A stretch of 32,208 bases of DNA from Pseudomonadota bacterium (GTDB lineage: Bacteria; Pseudomonadota; Gammaproteobacteria; Burkholderiales; Gallionellaceae), in NCBI GenBank assembly GCA_021822115.1, contig JAJZSA010000022.1:1-32208 (forward strand), written 5' to 3'. Below the pieces are notes generated by a model, which did not search any database, had not been told where the DNA came from, and worked only from the letters and a program-made list of their open reading frames with translations. The position numbers and the translations under genes are program-made. This document shows positions 6,007-14,803 of this stretch, in pieces (position 1 is the first letter of the stretch; each line of letters begins with the position of its first letter).

Positions 6007-8649
6007 CTACTGCTTAGCGTAGAGCAGGCCGCGCCGTACCAGCCATTTCTCGATCTCCACCGCAAAGAACACCACGCTGGATAGCACCAGACAGAGCGCC
6101 AGTTCGCCCCAGCTGAGCGGCTCCGTCTTGAACAGGGCGTTGAAGGCGGGCAGATAGATGGTCGCCATCTGCAACAGCAAGGTGAAGAGCACGGTGGCGG
6201 CCATCGCGCGGTTGGAGAAGAAGCCGATGCTGAACAGCGATTCGCGCTCCGAGCGGATCGCCACCACATGCGCGAGCTGCGACAGGGTCAGCACCGTGAA
6301 CACCATGGTCTGCCAGTGTGTGCCGCCATCGTGCATGGCCCATGCTTGGACAGCCAGGCAAATGCCGGCCATCAACAGGCCGACCCAGATCATGTGCTGC
6401 CACATGCCGTGCGCGAAGATGCTCTCCTGCAACGGGCGCGGTGGTCGGCGCATGATGCCGCGCTCGGCGGGTTCGGTGGCCAAGGCCAGGCCGGGCAGGC
6501 CGTCGGTGACCAGGTTGACCCACAGGATCTGGATGGGCAGCAGCGGGATGGGCATGCCGAGGAAGGGCGCCAGGAAGATGGTCCAGATCTCGGCCGAGTT
6601 GGTGGAGATGCCATAGCGGATGAACTTGCGGATGTTGTCGTACAGCCGGCGGCCATGGCGCACGGCCTGCACGATGGTGGCGAAGTTGTCGTCCAGCAGC
6701 ACCATGTGCGCGGCCTCGCGCGCCACGTCGGTACCGCCCTTGCCCATGGCCACGCCGATGTCCGCCGCCTTCAGCGCGGGCGCATCATTCACGCCATCAC
6801 CGGTCATCGCCACCACCTCGCCGCGTCGCTGCAAGGCTTGCACGATGCGGATCTTCTGGGCCGGGTCGACGCGCGCATACACGCGCACCCGTTCCACTGC
6901 CGCCGCGAACGCCGCTGCGTCCAGGCGTGCCAGCTCCACACCGCTCAACACCAGTTCATCGTCTTCCGCATCGAGGATGCCCAGTTGCCGTGCGATGGCG
7001 CGCGCGGTCGCCGGATGGTCGCCGGTGATCATCACCGGGGTGATGCCGGCCGAGATGCATTGCGCCACCGCGTCTTTTGCTTCTGCGCGCGGCGGGTCGA
7101 TCAGTCCGGCGAAGCCGAGGAACACCAGACCTTGTTCCAGCACTTCGTTCTGGCGGTGATCGGGCAATGCCGGCCAGCGGCGACAGGCGAAGGCGAGCAC
7201 GCGCAAACCGTTCGCGGCCATCTGCTCGGCCTGGCGCAACAGGCCCGCCGCATTGACCGGGCGTTCGCCTTCACTGGTGAGCATATGCATGCACTGTGGT
7301 ATCACGCTCTCCGGCGAGCCTTTGGTGTATGCCACGAAACCTTTTGCGTCGCGGTGAAAGGTGGTCATGCGTCTGCGTTCGGAATCGAACGGCAGTTCCA
7401 GCATGCGCGGCATCTCCAGTTCCAGCGCGGCCTTGCTATGCCCCGCCTGGTGGGCGGCATGTAGCAGCGCGGCTTCGGTCGGTTCGCCCTGCGCTTCGTC
7501 GCCGGCGGCGAGATGCGCATCGTTGTTGAGGGCGAGCGCTTGCAGCAAGGTGCGCCAGGGTGGGGTGTCCTCCCCGTGCCAGGGCGCATGATGCAGTACG
7601 CCATCGGCATACAACGCGCTGACGTGCATCTTGTTCTGGGTCAGCGTGCCGGTCTTGTCGGAGCAGATGAAGCTGACCGAACCCAGCGTCTCCACGGCCG
7701 GCAGGCGGCGGATCAAGGCATGCTGGCGCACCATCTTGTGGGCGCCCAGCGCGAGCGAGATGGTGACCACCGCCGGCAAGGCGGAGGGGATGGCGGCGAC
7801 CGCCAGGCTGAGCGCGGTCATGAACATCAGCAGCAGCGGTTCGCCGCGCAAGATGCCGACGACGAACACCAGGGCGCAGATCACCAGCGCAGCCAGGGCG
7901 AGACGTCGGCCGAGGTCGGCCAGTCTTTTCTGCAACGGTGTCTTGCCTGGTTCGCTGGCATTGAGCAGCCCCGCGATCTTGCCTAATTCGCTGTGCATGC
8001 CGGTGGCCACCACCATGCCGCGTGCGCGACCGTAGGTCACGACGGTGCCCTTGTAGGCCATGCACAGGCGGTCGCCGAGCGGGAGCGTTGTGGCATGCAG
8101 GGCTTGATCGTGTTTTTCGACGGCGACCGATTCGCCGGTCAAGGTGGATTCGTCGATCCTGAGCCGGGCCGTTTCCAACAGGCGCAGATCGGCCGGCACC
8201 ACATTGCCGGCTTCCAGCAGCACCAGGTCGCCGGGCACCAGTTCGGATGCGTTCACCGATACGGGATGACCGTCGCGCAGCACGCGCGCACTGGCTTCGG
8301 ACATGCGCTTCAGCGCCGCCATGGCGCGTTCGGCGCGATATTCCTGGACGAAGCCGATGAGGGCATTGAGAACCACGATGACGACGATGGCGATGGTGTC
8401 GCCGAGGTCGCCGACCAGGCCGGAGATGAGGGCGGCGCCGATCAGCACGATGATCATGAAGTCGGTGAATTGATCGAGCAGCATGCGCCAGGGCGAGCGT
8501 GTGCGTTGCTCGGCCAGCGCATTGGGGCCGAAGCGGACCAGGCGCACATCGGCCTCGTCCCGCCTGAGGCCATTGCGCAGGTCGCTATCCAGCCGCCGAG
8601 CAGTTTCGCCGGCGCTCAGTGCATGCCAGTGTGGGGTGTCGTCAGCCAT
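6007..8649 (-). CDS. Cation-transporting P-type ATPase, type II (Ca2+-ATPase-like)
   Basis: An inner-membrane ion pump of about 880 residues with the full P-type plan: N-terminal cation_ATPase_N domain ([14 protein letters not shown]), actuator loop with LTGES, phosphorylation site [13 protein letters not shown] (Asp about residue 331), nucleotide-binding domain, hinge [13 protein letters not shown], and six C-terminal helices. In M5 NSAE and in M6 NLVTDG keep the residues that bind Ca2+ in SERCA site I. In M4, however, the usual PEGL/PEAL motif reads PSAL: the ion-binding glutamate is a serine. I chose the ATG at 8649, which overlaps the upstream exchanger remnant's stop; an in-frame ATG at 8670 would add seven residues. 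Neither has a strong ribosome-binding site. Ion specificity is uncertain. Confidence 0.92.
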   Translation of the reverse strand: MADDTPHWHALSAGETARRLDSDLRNGLRRDEADVRLVRFGPNALAEQRTRSPWRMLLDQFTDFMIIVLIGAALISGLVGDLGDTIAIVVIVVLNALIGFVQEYRAERAMAALKRMSEASARVLRDGHPVSVNASELVPGDLVLLEAGNVVPADLRLLETARLRIDESTLTGESVAVEKHDQALHATTLPLGDRLCMAYKGTVVTYGRARGMVVATGMHSELGKIAGLLNASEPGKTPLQKRLADLGRRLALAALVICALVFVVGILRGEPLLLMFMTALSLAVAAIPSALPAVVTISLALGAHKMVRQHALIRRLPAVETLGSVSFICSDKTGTLTQNKMHVSALYADGVLHHAPWHGEDTPPWRTLLQALALNNDAHLAAGDEAQGEPTEAALLHAAHQAGHSKAALELEMPRMLELPFDSERRRMTTFHRDAKGFVAYTKGSPESVIPQCMHMLTSEGERPVNAAGLLRQAEQMAANGLRVLAFACRRWPALPDHRQNEVLEQGLVFLGFAGLIDPPRAEAKDAVAQCISAGITPVMITGDHPATARAIARQLGILDAEDDELVLSGVELARLDAAAFAAAVERVRVYARVDPAQKIRIVQALQRRGEVVAMTGDGVNDAPALKAADIGVAMGKGGTDVAREAAHMVLLDDNFATIVQAVRHGRRLYDNIRKFIRYGISTNSAEIWTIFLAPFLGMPIPLLPIQILWVNLVTDGLPGLALATEPAERGIMRRPPRPLQESIFAHGMWQHMIWVGLLMAGICLAVQAWAMHDGGTHWQTMVFTVLTLSQLAHVVAIRSERESLFSIGFFSNRAMAATVLFTLLLQMATIYLPAFNALFKTEPLSWGELALCLVLSSVVFFAVEIEKWLVRRGLLYAKQ

Positions 8650-8908
8650 GTCGGAACAATAGCCATGCATTGAAGATATAAAACAGGAGCCGCTCCAGGC
8701 TGGTCGGGTGAGGTCGAGTGCGCTGTTCGGTGTGAGCGGCGGTGACCGGTGAGATGCCGGTCACCAGTTCCGGCAGCGAGGTGGCGGCGCCGATCCATGA
8801 AGCGTACATGCCGGTCTTCTCGGCGCTGATGTCGCCGTAGCGCGACAGGTAATAACCGGCGTAGCCGATGGTCGCGAGACAGAGGAGCAACTGTAGCCAG
8901 AGCAGCAC
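8642..8908 (-). pseudogene. Internally deleted Na+/Ca2+ exchanger (CaCA family) remnant
   Basis: The open frame is intact but encodes only 88 residues, against over 300 for the family. Residues 1-55 match the N-terminus of bacterial sodium:calcium exchangers: a first membrane helix ([20 protein letters not shown]), [11 protein letters not shown], and the alpha-repeat core [12 protein letters not shown]. After residue 56 the sequence jumps to a polar stretch and a final helix-like end ([15 protein letters not shown]) that could be the original C-terminus. The simplest reading is an in-frame deletion of the middle about three quarters of the gene. Its stop overlaps the ATPase start by eight bases, so it may persist as a translational leader for the pump. 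Confidence 0.65.
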
Positions 8909-8990
8909 GTCGGGGGGTCTCCTGCGGTGCGGGGCCGCCAGCGCAGCGGCATGCGCGGATTATACGCAGCCGCAGGCTACGCCGTGTCGC

Positions 8991-9275
8991 TTACAGGCGT
9001 TCGCGCTTGAAGTAATACCAGAGGTAGTAGATGCCGATCGGCGTGCCGATGGGGAAGGAGAACAGCGACAGCAGCGCGCACGGCAAGGCGATGCGCCAGG
9101 CGCGCGGCATCTTGGACAGCAGTGCGAATCCGCCTGCGGTGTAGGTGAGGCCGACCATCAATCCGACCACCGCGATGCGTGTCTCGGTATGGCCGAGATT
9201 GATGCCCAGCAGTGACAGGATCAGCACGCCGAACAGCAGCCAGCAGATACCGATGATGCGTTTGTGGATGTTCAT
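8991..9275 (-). CDS. Small membrane protein of unknown function (94 aa)
   Basis: A 94-residue protein with three predicted membrane helices (about 7-27, 31-52 and 62-82) and a basic C-terminal tail (YYFKRERL). I do not recognise a named family. It starts nine bases after the gcvP stop, and its AAGGA ribosome-binding site overlaps that stop region, so it is almost certainly the last gene of the glycine-cleavage transcript. No function in glycine metabolism can be inferred from sequence alone. The 8909-8990 gap to the exchanger remnant shows no clear terminator. Confidence 0.8.
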   Translation of the reverse strand: MNIHKRIIGICWLLFGVLILSLLGINLGHTETRIAVVGLMVGLTYTAGGFALLSKMPRAWRIALPCALLSLFSFPIGTPIGIYYLWYYFKRERL

Positions 9276-9284
9276 GCGATTTCC

Positions 9285-12131
9285 TTATGCGTAGCTCGCC
9301 ACCGGCGGGCAGGCGCACACCAGGTTCTTGTCGCCGTATACGTTGTCCACGCGTGCCACGGCCGGCCAGAATTTGTGGTCGCGCACCCAGGGCAGCGGAT
9401 AGGCGGCCTGCTCGCGGGTGTAGGGGCGCGTCCACTCGTTGGCACAGACACGCTGTGCAGTATGCGGTGCATGCTTGAGGATGTTGTCCTGCTTGTCCAC
9501 CTGGCCGGTGATGACTTGTTCGATCTCGTTGCGGATGGCGATCATCGCTGCGCAGAAGCGATCCAGTTCGGCCTTCGATTCGCTCTCGGTCGGCTCCACC
9601 ATCAGCGTGTCCACCACCGGGAAGGAAGTAGTCGGCGCGTGGAAGCCGAAGTCCATCAGACGCTTGGCGATGTCGGCCACTTCCACGCCGGCCTTCTTCC
9701 ACTCGCGGCAGTCGAGGATCATCTCGTGTGCACAGCGGCCATGTGTGCCGCTATACAGCGTGGCGTAATGATCCTTCAGCGATTCCTTGATGTAGTTCGC
9801 ATTCAGGATCGCCATCTTGGTTGCTTCGGTCAGCCCCTTGCCGCCCATCATCTTGATGTAGCCGTAGGAGATGAGCAGGATCAGTGCGCTGCCGTAAGGT
9901 GCGGCAGACACCGCATGGATACCTTGTGCGCCGCCGACTTTGACCAGCGGATGCGAGGGCAGGAACGGGGCCAGGTGCGCGGCCACACCGATGGGGCCGG
10001 CACCCGGTCCGCCGCCGCCGTGCGGGATGGCGAAGGTCTTGTGCAGGTTGAGGTGGCACACGTCGGCACCGATGGTGGCCGGATTGGTCAGGCCCACCTG
10101 CGCGTTCATGTTGGCGCCGTCCATGTACACCTGGCCGCCGCAGGCGTGGATGATGGCGGTGATGTCCTTGATGCTCTCTTCGTATACGCCGTGTGTGCTG
10201 GGATAAGTCACCATCAGGCACGACAGCGTGTCGCGATACTGCTCGGCTTTGGCGCGCAGGTCGTCCACATCGATGTTGCCGCGCGCATCGCATTTCACCA
10301 CCACGATGTCCATGCCGCACATCGCCGCGCTGGCCGGATTGGTGCCGTGCGCGGAGGAGGGGATCAGCACCACGTTGCGCTGCGCTTCGCCGCGCGAACG
10401 GTGATACGCCTGGATCACCAGCAGGCCGGCATACTCGCCGGACGCGCCGCTGTTGGGCTGGAAGCTCATCTGCGCGAAGCCGGTGATCTCGCACAGCGCG
10501 GCGTTCAGGCCTTCGATCAGTTCGGCATAACCGGCAGCCTGTTCCGTTGGCACGAAGGGATGCAGGTCGGCGAACTCGGGCCAGGTCAGCGCCAGCATCT
10601 CGGAGGCCGCGTTCAGCTTCATGGTGCAGGAGCCGAGCGAGATCATGGAATGCGTGAGCGACAGGTCCTTGTTCTCCAGCCGCTTGATGTAACGCATCAT
10701 CTCGGTCTCGGTGTGATAGGCGTTGAACACCGGATGGGCGAGGATGGCGGACTGGCGCTCGCGGAAGCGCAGCGGCTGTGCCGCCACTTGCTCGGCGCTG
10801 AGCGTCGGTGCCGGTTTGCCGGCCTTGGCGGCGAACAGCGCGACGATGGCGTTGAGGTCGGCGAGGGAGGTGGTCTCGTCCAGCGTGATGCCCACACCGT
10901 CAGCGGCGTAACGGAAGTTGATGCGTGCCGCCTCGGCCAGTGCATGCACTTTCACGTTGTCGGTGTGGAGCAGTTTGATCGTGTCGAAGAACACGCCTGC
11001 GGCCACGTTATAACCGAGCCCCTGCAAGGCAGCGGCCAGTGCTGCCGTGCTCTGGTGCACCCGGCGTGCGATGGCGCGCAGGCCTTGCGCGCCGTGATAC
11101 ACCGCATACATCGACGCCATGATGGCGAGCAGCGCTTGCGCGGTGCAGATGTTGGAAGTGGCTTTCTCGCGACGGATGTGTTGCTCGCGTGTCTGCAAGG
11201 CCATGCGCAACGCCGGGTTGCCGTCGGCATCCACCGAGACGCCGATGATGCGGCCGGGCATGGAGCGCTTGTGCGCATCGCGGCAGGCGAAGAACGCCGC
11301 ATGCGGGCCGCCGTATCCCATCGGCACACCGAAGCGTTGTGCCGAGCCGAACACCACATCCGCGCCCCACTCGCCGGGCGGTGTGAGCAATACGAGACTG
11401 AGGATGTCGGCGGCGACCGCGATGGTCATGCCGTTGGCTTTGGCGCGTGCGACGAAATCGGCATAGTCATGCACGGTGCCATCGGCGGTCGGGTATTGCA
11501 GCAAGGCGCCGTACAGTTTGTCGTTCAGCGTGACGGTCTTGAAGTCGCCGATCACCAGTTCGATACCCAGTGGCTTGGCGCGTGTCTTCAGCAGCTCGAT
11601 GGTCTGCGGGAAACATTCGTGCGACACGAAGAAGCTGTTCTTGCCGGCGGCGACATCATCGCGCGAACGCAAGCCATGCAGCATGGTCATCGCTTCGGCG
11701 GCAGCGGTGGCTTCGTCCAGCAGCGAAGCGTTGGCGATCTCCATGCCGGTCAGATCCATCACCATGGTCTGGAAGTTCAGCAGCGCTTCCAGACGCCCCT
11801 GCGCGATCTCGGCCTGATACGGCGTATAGGCGGTGTACCAGCCCGGGTTCTCCAGCACGTTGCGCTGGATCACGGCGGGCAGCACCGTGCCGTAATAGCC
11901 GAGGCCGATATAGCTTTTGTATAGCTGGTTCTTGGCGGCGATGCCGCGCAGATGGGCCTGGTATCCATGTTCCGACATCCCGTCCGCCAGATTCAACGGC
12001 TGCTGCAATCGGATGGTCGCCGGTATGGTCTGGGCGATCAGCGCATCCAGCGAGGGCGCATCGATCTTGTTCAGCATGGCCTGCACGTCTTGTGCGTTCG
12101 AGCCGTTGTGGCGGGAGACGAATTCGGACAT
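9285..12131 (-). CDS. gcvP: Glycine dehydrogenase (decarboxylating), P protein of the glycine cleavage system
   Basis: A 948-residue single-chain P protein, the usual length for the fused homodimeric type. It decarboxylates glycine with pyridoxal phosphate and passes the aminomethyl group to the lipoyl arm of GcvH. The PLP lysine is K698 in the conserved [16 protein letters not shown]. The N-terminus ([17 protein letters not shown]) matches the family start, so the ATG at 12131 is right. It is the third gene of gcvT-gcvH-gcvP. The start codon is directly abutted by a repeat-derived hairpin region and has no recognisable Shine-Dalgarno sequence, unlike gcvT and gcvH, which may depress or couple its translation. 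The operon is preceded by a glycine riboswitch. Confidence 0.98.
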   Translation of the reverse strand: MSEFVSRHNGSNAQDVQAMLNKIDAPSLDALIAQTIPATIRLQQPLNLADGMSEHGYQAHLRGIAAKNQLYKSYIGLGYYGTVLPAVIQRNVLENPGWYTAYTPYQAEIAQGRLEALLNFQTMVMDLTGMEIANASLLDEATAAAEAMTMLHGLRSRDDVAAGKNSFFVSHECFPQTIELLKTRAKPLGIELVIGDFKTVTLNDKLYGALLQYPTADGTVHDYADFVARAKANGMTIAVAADILSLVLLTPPGEWGADVVFGSAQRFGVPMGYGGPHAAFFACRDAHKRSMPGRIIGVSVDADGNPALRMALQTREQHIRREKATSNICTAQALLAIMASMYAVYHGAQGLRAIARRVHQSTAALAAALQGLGYNVAAGVFFDTIKLLHTDNVKVHALAEAARINFRYAADGVGITLDETTSLADLNAIVALFAAKAGKPAPTLSAEQVAAQPLRFRERQSAILAHPVFNAYHTETEMMRYIKRLENKDLSLTHSMISLGSCTMKLNAASEMLALTWPEFADLHPFVPTEQAAGYAELIEGLNAALCEITGFAQMSFQPNSGASGEYAGLLVIQAYHRSRGEAQRNVVLIPSSAHGTNPASAAMCGMDIVVVKCDARGNIDVDDLRAKAEQYRDTLSCLMVTYPSTHGVYEESIKDITAIIHACGGQVYMDGANMNAQVGLTNPATIGADVCHLNLHKTFAIPHGGGGPGAGPIGVAAHLAPFLPSHPLVKVGGAQGIHAVSAAPYGSALILLISYGYIKMMGGKGLTEATKMAILNANYIKESLKDHYATLYSGTHGRCAHEMILDCREWKKAGVEVADIAKRLMDFGFHAPTTSFPVVDTLMVEPTESESKAELDRFCAAMIAIRNEIEQVITGQVDKQDNILKHAPHTAQRVCANEWTRPYTREQAAYPLPWVRDHKFWPAVARVDNVYGDKNLVCACPPVASYA

Positions 12132-12225
12132 AGGATTCAGGATACGGGATACAGGATTCAGGGAGGGAGGCGGGACGCGGAGCGAGGGTGGGTTTCCCCT
12201 GACACCTGTTTCCTGTATCCCGCTG
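12132..12225. repeat. Short repeat/inverted-repeat element between gcvH and gcvP
   Basis: GGGATACAGGA (12146-12156) and TCCTGTATCCC (12211-12221) are perfect 11-bp inverted arms, with a second weaker CAGGGG/CCCCTG pairing inside. AGGATTCAGG also occurs twice as a direct repeat (12132-12141 and 12153-12162, 21-base period). The element fills the whole gap from the gcvH stop to the gcvP start. It looks like a small non-coding intergenic repeat, of the kind that occurs in many copies in some betaproteobacterial genomes; copy number cannot be seen here. Confidence 0.7.
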
Positions 12226-12615
12226 TCAGTGTGCTTCGCTATCGACGTGCGCCTGATAGGCGGCGGCGTCCATCAGCTTGCCGAGGTCGGCGGTGTTGTC
12301 CGGCTTCATCTTGAAGATCCAGGCGCCATACGGATCGCTGTTGATCTTTTCCGGAGCGTCGCCCAGTTCACCATTGGCGGCCGTCACTTCGCCGGCGATC
12401 GGGGCATACACGTCGGCGGCGGCTTTGACCGATTCCACCACCGCACATTCTTCGCCGGCCTGCATCTTGCGCCCGACTTCAGGCGCTTCCACGAACACCA
12501 TGTCGCCCAGCAATTCCTGGGCATGCTGGGTGATCCCCACGGTCACGTTGCCGTCAGCTCCGAGTTTCACCCATTCGTGGGTCGCGGTGTATTTCAGGTC
12601 GGTCGGGTTGCTCAT
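12226..12615 (-). CDS. gcvH: Glycine cleavage system H protein (lipoyl carrier)
   Basis: A 129-residue lipoyl-domain protein of standard length. K64 in the motif [14 protein letters not shown] is the lipoylation site; the N-terminal TATHEWVK and the [17 protein letters not shown] block are family signatures. It shuttles the methylamine group from the P protein to the T protein and is reoxidised by lipoamide dehydrogenase, which is not encoded in this window. A GGAG ribosome-binding site lies six bases before the ATG. It is 31 bases downstream of gcvT and is under the same riboswitch. Confidence 0.98.
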   Translation of the reverse strand: MSNPTDLKYTATHEWVKLGADGNVTVGITQHAQELLGDMVFVEAPEVGRKMQAGEECAVVESVKAAADVYAPIAGEVTAANGELGDAPEKINSDPYGAWIFKMKPDNTADLGKLMDAAAYQAHVDSEAH

Positions 12616-12646
12616 CAGGTTCTCCAGTTCGGTTGGTTCTTTGGGG

Positions 12647-13762
12647 TCACAGGCAGGATTTGCCGTTGCGGGCGAAAGGATACTTCACTACCTGCGCATT
12701 GAGTAATTTGTCGCGGATCGCCACTTGCACGGTGTCGCCGACATTCACCTCTTTCGGTACGCGTGCCAGCGCGATGGACTTCTCCAGCGTGGGCGAGAAG
12801 GTGCCGCTGGTGATCTCGCCTTCGCCGTGCGCGGTGGCGACTTTCTGGTGACCGCGCAGCACGCCGCGGTCCAGCAGTACCAGGCCGACCAGCTTCTTGC
12901 TCGGCGGGTTCGCCAGCAGCGCCGCCTTGCCGATGAAGTCGCGCTCGCTCTTCAGATCGACCGTCCAGGCCAGACCGGATTCCAGCGGGCCGACGCTCTC
13001 GTCCATGTCCTGGCCGTACAGGTTCATGCCGGCTTCCAGACGCAGCGTATCGCGTGCGCCGAGGCCGATGGGTTTCACGCCGGCCTTGTTCAGGGCGTAC
13101 CAGAACGCTTCCACTTTCTCCTTCGGCAGCATCACCTCGAAACCGTCTTCGCCGGTATAGCCGGTGCGCGCCACGAAGTACTCGCCGCAATCGGCGGCCT
13201 GGAAATTGATCAGGTGTTCGGTGGTGGCGCGCGTCTGCGGCAGTACCTCCCACACCTTGGTGCGGGCGTTCGGCCCTTGGATGGCGACCATGGCCAAGTC
13301 GTCGCGCGAGGTGATGGTGATGCCTTTGGCTCCCTCTCCCCCCGGGAGAGGGGTGGGGTGAGGGAAAGCTTGCGCCTGCTCCTGCATCCATGCGATGTCT
13401 TTATCCGCCGTGCCGGCATTGACCACGATGCGGAACCAGGTCTCGCTCATGAAATAGATGATGAGGTCGTCGATCACGCCGCCGTTCGGGCGCAGCATGG
13501 CGGAGTAGAGCGCTTTGCCGGGCAGGGTGAGCTTGTCGGCGTTGTTGGCCAGCAGGTAGCGCAGGAAGGCGCGCACACCGGCGCCCTTGGCATCGACCAC
13601 GCGCATATGGCTCACGTCGAACATGCCGCAGTCGTTGCGTACCTGATGGTGCTCTTCGATCTGCGAGCCGTAATTCACCGGCATGTCCCAGCCGCCGAAA
13701 TCCACCATCTTGGCGCCCATGGCGCGGTGCGCGGCATTCAAAGGGGTCTGTTTGAGCGTCAT
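12647..13762 (-). CDS. gcvT: Glycine cleavage system T protein (aminomethyltransferase) with a repeat-derived insertion
   Basis: From the ATG at 13762 (GAGGA ribosome-binding site seven bases before) the protein has 371 residues. The open frame extends further upstream only through the riboswitch terminator, so an earlier start is rejected. Family landmarks include the N-terminal [28 protein letters not shown], the folate-site region [10 protein letters not shown] and AIQGPNA. It transfers the one-carbon unit to tetrahydrofolate and releases ammonia. Residues 134-146 ([13 protein letters not shown]) are absent from typical GcvT and are encoded by a GC-rich palindromic repeat that landed in frame in a surface loop before RDDLAM. 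The enzyme is likely still functional. Confidence 0.97.
   Translation of the reverse strand: MTLKQTPLNAAHRAMGAKMVDFGGWDMPVNYGSQIEEHHQVRNDCGMFDVSHMRVVDAKGAGVRAFLRYLLANNADKLTLPGKALYSAMLRPNGGVIDDLIIYFMSETWFRIVVNAGTADKDIAWMQEQAQAFPHPTPLPGGEGAKGITITSRDDLAMVAIQGPNARTKVWEVLPQTRATTEHLINFQAADCGEYFVARTGYTGEDGFEVMLPKEKVEAFWYALNKAGVKPIGLGARDTLRLEAGMNLYGQDMDESVGPLESGLAWTVDLKSERDFIGKAALLANPPSKKLVGLVLLDRGVLRGHQKVATAHGEGEITSGTFSPTLEKSIALARVPKEVNVGDTVQVAIRDKLLNAQVVKYPFARNGKSCL
13331..13365. repeat. Palindromic C/G-rich repeat inserted in gcvT
   Basis: The stretch tccctctccccccgggagag (13331-13350) with the following gggtggggtgaggg forms a CCCTCTCCC/GGGAGAGGG palindrome flanked by a TGGGGTGAGGG tail. This architecture is typical of a widely dispersed proteobacterial intergenic palindrome that encodes PHPxPLPxGEG when read in frame. 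Here it lies within gcvT, keeps the frame, and adds about 12-13 residues. Confidence 0.75.
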
Positions 13763-13780
13763 GTCGTCCTCGGCAAGAAT

Positions 13781-13812
13781 AAAAAAGGCGAAGCAGCCAC
13801 TGCTGCTTCGCC
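13781..13812 (-). terminator. Intrinsic terminator forming the glycine riboswitch expression platform
   Basis: On the minus strand GGCGAAGCAGC and GCTGCTTCGCC-type arms (13802-13812 and 13787-13797) form a perfect 11-bp stem with a four-base loop, immediately followed by six T residues (13786-13781). It starts right after aptamer 2 and ends 18 bases before the gcvT ATG, so it can stop transcription before the operon. Glycine binding is expected to disfavour it, as in known activating glycine riboswitches. Confidence 0.9.
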
Positions 13813-13813
13813 C

Positions 13814-13975
13814 CATCTGTCCTTGGTACCTGAGAGATTACGGAAGACTCCGCGTGCCCCTTCGGTGGCTGATCCAACAGCGCTCTCCAGATTCGCCTGT
13901 ACCGGTGGTTCCTTGAGCCTGAGCGGTTACGGGGGTTACGCCTTCGGCGGTGCTGGTAGCAGCACGCTCTCCCAA
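13814..13975 (-). ncRNA. Tandem glycine riboswitch (two aptamers)
   Basis: The minus strand upstream of gcvT carries two glycine-aptamer copies. Aptamer 1 (about 13975-13901) has GGGAGAGCG, the core GCCGAAGGCGTAACC and GCTCAGGCTCAAGGAACC. Aptamer 2 (about 13895-13814) has TCTGGAGAGCG, ACCGAAGGGGCA and ATCTCTCAGGTACCAAGGACAGAT, very close to the consensus; its P1 stem pairs ATCTG (13892-13888) with CAGAT (13819-13815). Glycine binding is known to switch on glycine-cleavage genes so that excess glycine is degraded. The neighbouring terminator and gcvT support this assignment fully. Whether the two aptamers cooperate is not visible from sequence. Confidence 0.96.
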
Positions 13976-13994
13976 CGGTCTGAACGGCGGGCGG

Positions 13995-14021
13995 ATTATA
14001 CCGGAACCGGGGGCGCGGCAA
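13995..14021 (-). promoter_or_regulatory. Promoter of the riboswitch-gcvTHP operon
   Basis: A perfect TATAAT (13995-14000, minus strand) and a TTGCCG -35-like box (14016-14021) are 15 bases apart, slightly short. Transcription would start near 13988, about a dozen bases before aptamer 1, exactly where a riboswitch leader should begin. Confidence 0.6.
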
Positions 14022-14110
14022 GCGGTCGCTGGCGGCGGTGCGGAAATAGGTGGTAAGGTAAAAAATGGGCGGCCGGCGTGGCGGCCCGTAATTTTTCGGA
14101 GCGCAAGGCG

Positions 14111-14803
14111 ATGCGGGTACTCATCATCGAAGACAACAAGGACCTGGCGTCCAACATGTTCGATTTCCTCGAGGCCAAGGGACATGTGGTGGATGCCGCT
14201 GGCGACGGGGTGACCGGGCTGCACCTGGCAGTGGTCAACGAATACGACGCCATCGTGCTCGATCTCACCCTGCCCGGCATGGATGGCCTGACCCTGTGCC
14301 GCAGGTTGCGTGAGGATGCCGGCAAGGAGACGCCCATCCTGATGGTGACGGCGCGCGATGCGCTGGAGGACAAGATCCATGGGCTGGAGGCGGGGGCGGA
14401 CGATTATCTGGTGAAGCCGGCCGAGTTGCGCGAGATCGAGATGCGCTTGCGCGTGTTGATGCGTCGTGTCGGCGAGCGCACGCAGCGGCAGAAGTTGCTG
14501 ATGGTGGAAGACCTCACGCTGGATACGCTGACTTGTTCGGTCAAGCGCGGCGGCAAGGCCATCGAGTTGCCGCCGATCCCGTACAAGATCCTGGAAATAC
14601 TGATGGCGCGTACGCCGCAGGTGGTGAGTCGCGACGATATCGAGCGCGCCGTGTGGGGCGAGGGGCGGCCGGACAGCGATGCACTGCGTGCGCATATGTA
14701 CATGTTGCGCGAACTGGTGGACAAACCGTTCGAACGCAAACTGCTGCGCACGTTGCGCGGCTTCGGTTACCAGCTGGCAGGGCAGGATGTTGCGCACGAA
14801 TAG
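14111..14803 (+). CDS. OmpR-family response regulator
   Basis: A 230-residue DNA-binding response regulator. The receiver domain (residues 1-115) has the acidic pocket E7/D8, phosphoacceptor D51 in IVLDLTLPGMDG, T80 and K102. The C-terminal winged helix (about 128-225) has the OmpR/PhoB pattern with the recognition-helix region LRAHMYMLRELVDKPF and the wing LLRTLRGFGYQL. The ATG at 14111 begins directly at the beta-1 strand (MRVLIIEDN); an upstream in-frame ATG at 14078 would only add unrelated residues. It overlaps the downstream histidine kinase by 17 bases, so they are co-translated partners. The next gene encodes a Cyc2-like cytochrome, whose upstream region carries a candidate OmpR-type site, suggesting a direct target. 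Confidence 0.95.
   Translation: MRVLIIEDNKDLASNMFDFLEAKGHVVDAAGDGVTGLHLAVVNEYDAIVLDLTLPGMDGLTLCRRLREDAGKETPILMVTARDALEDKIHGLEAGADDYLVKPAELREIEMRLRVLMRRVGERTQRQKLLMVEDLTLDTLTCSVKRGGKAIELPPIPYKILEILMARTPQVVSRDDIERAVWGEGRPDSDALRAHMYMLRELVDKPFERKLLRTLRGFGYQLAGQDVAHE

Noticed and set aside
9264..11924. An 886-codon plus-strand open frame antisense to gcvP
   Set aside because: It is rich in His, Arg, Gln and Val, resembles no family, and mirrors the codon structure of the real gcvP; long antisense frames are expected in GC-rich genes.
13331..13365. Possibility that the gcvT palindrome is an internal terminator
   Set aside because: No T-run follows the hairpin on either strand and the reading frame continues intact through it.
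13763..13816. N-terminal extension of GcvT through the riboswitch terminator
   Set aside because: The extra residues come from the terminator hairpin and have no family counterpart; the ATG at 13762 has a good ribosome-binding site.
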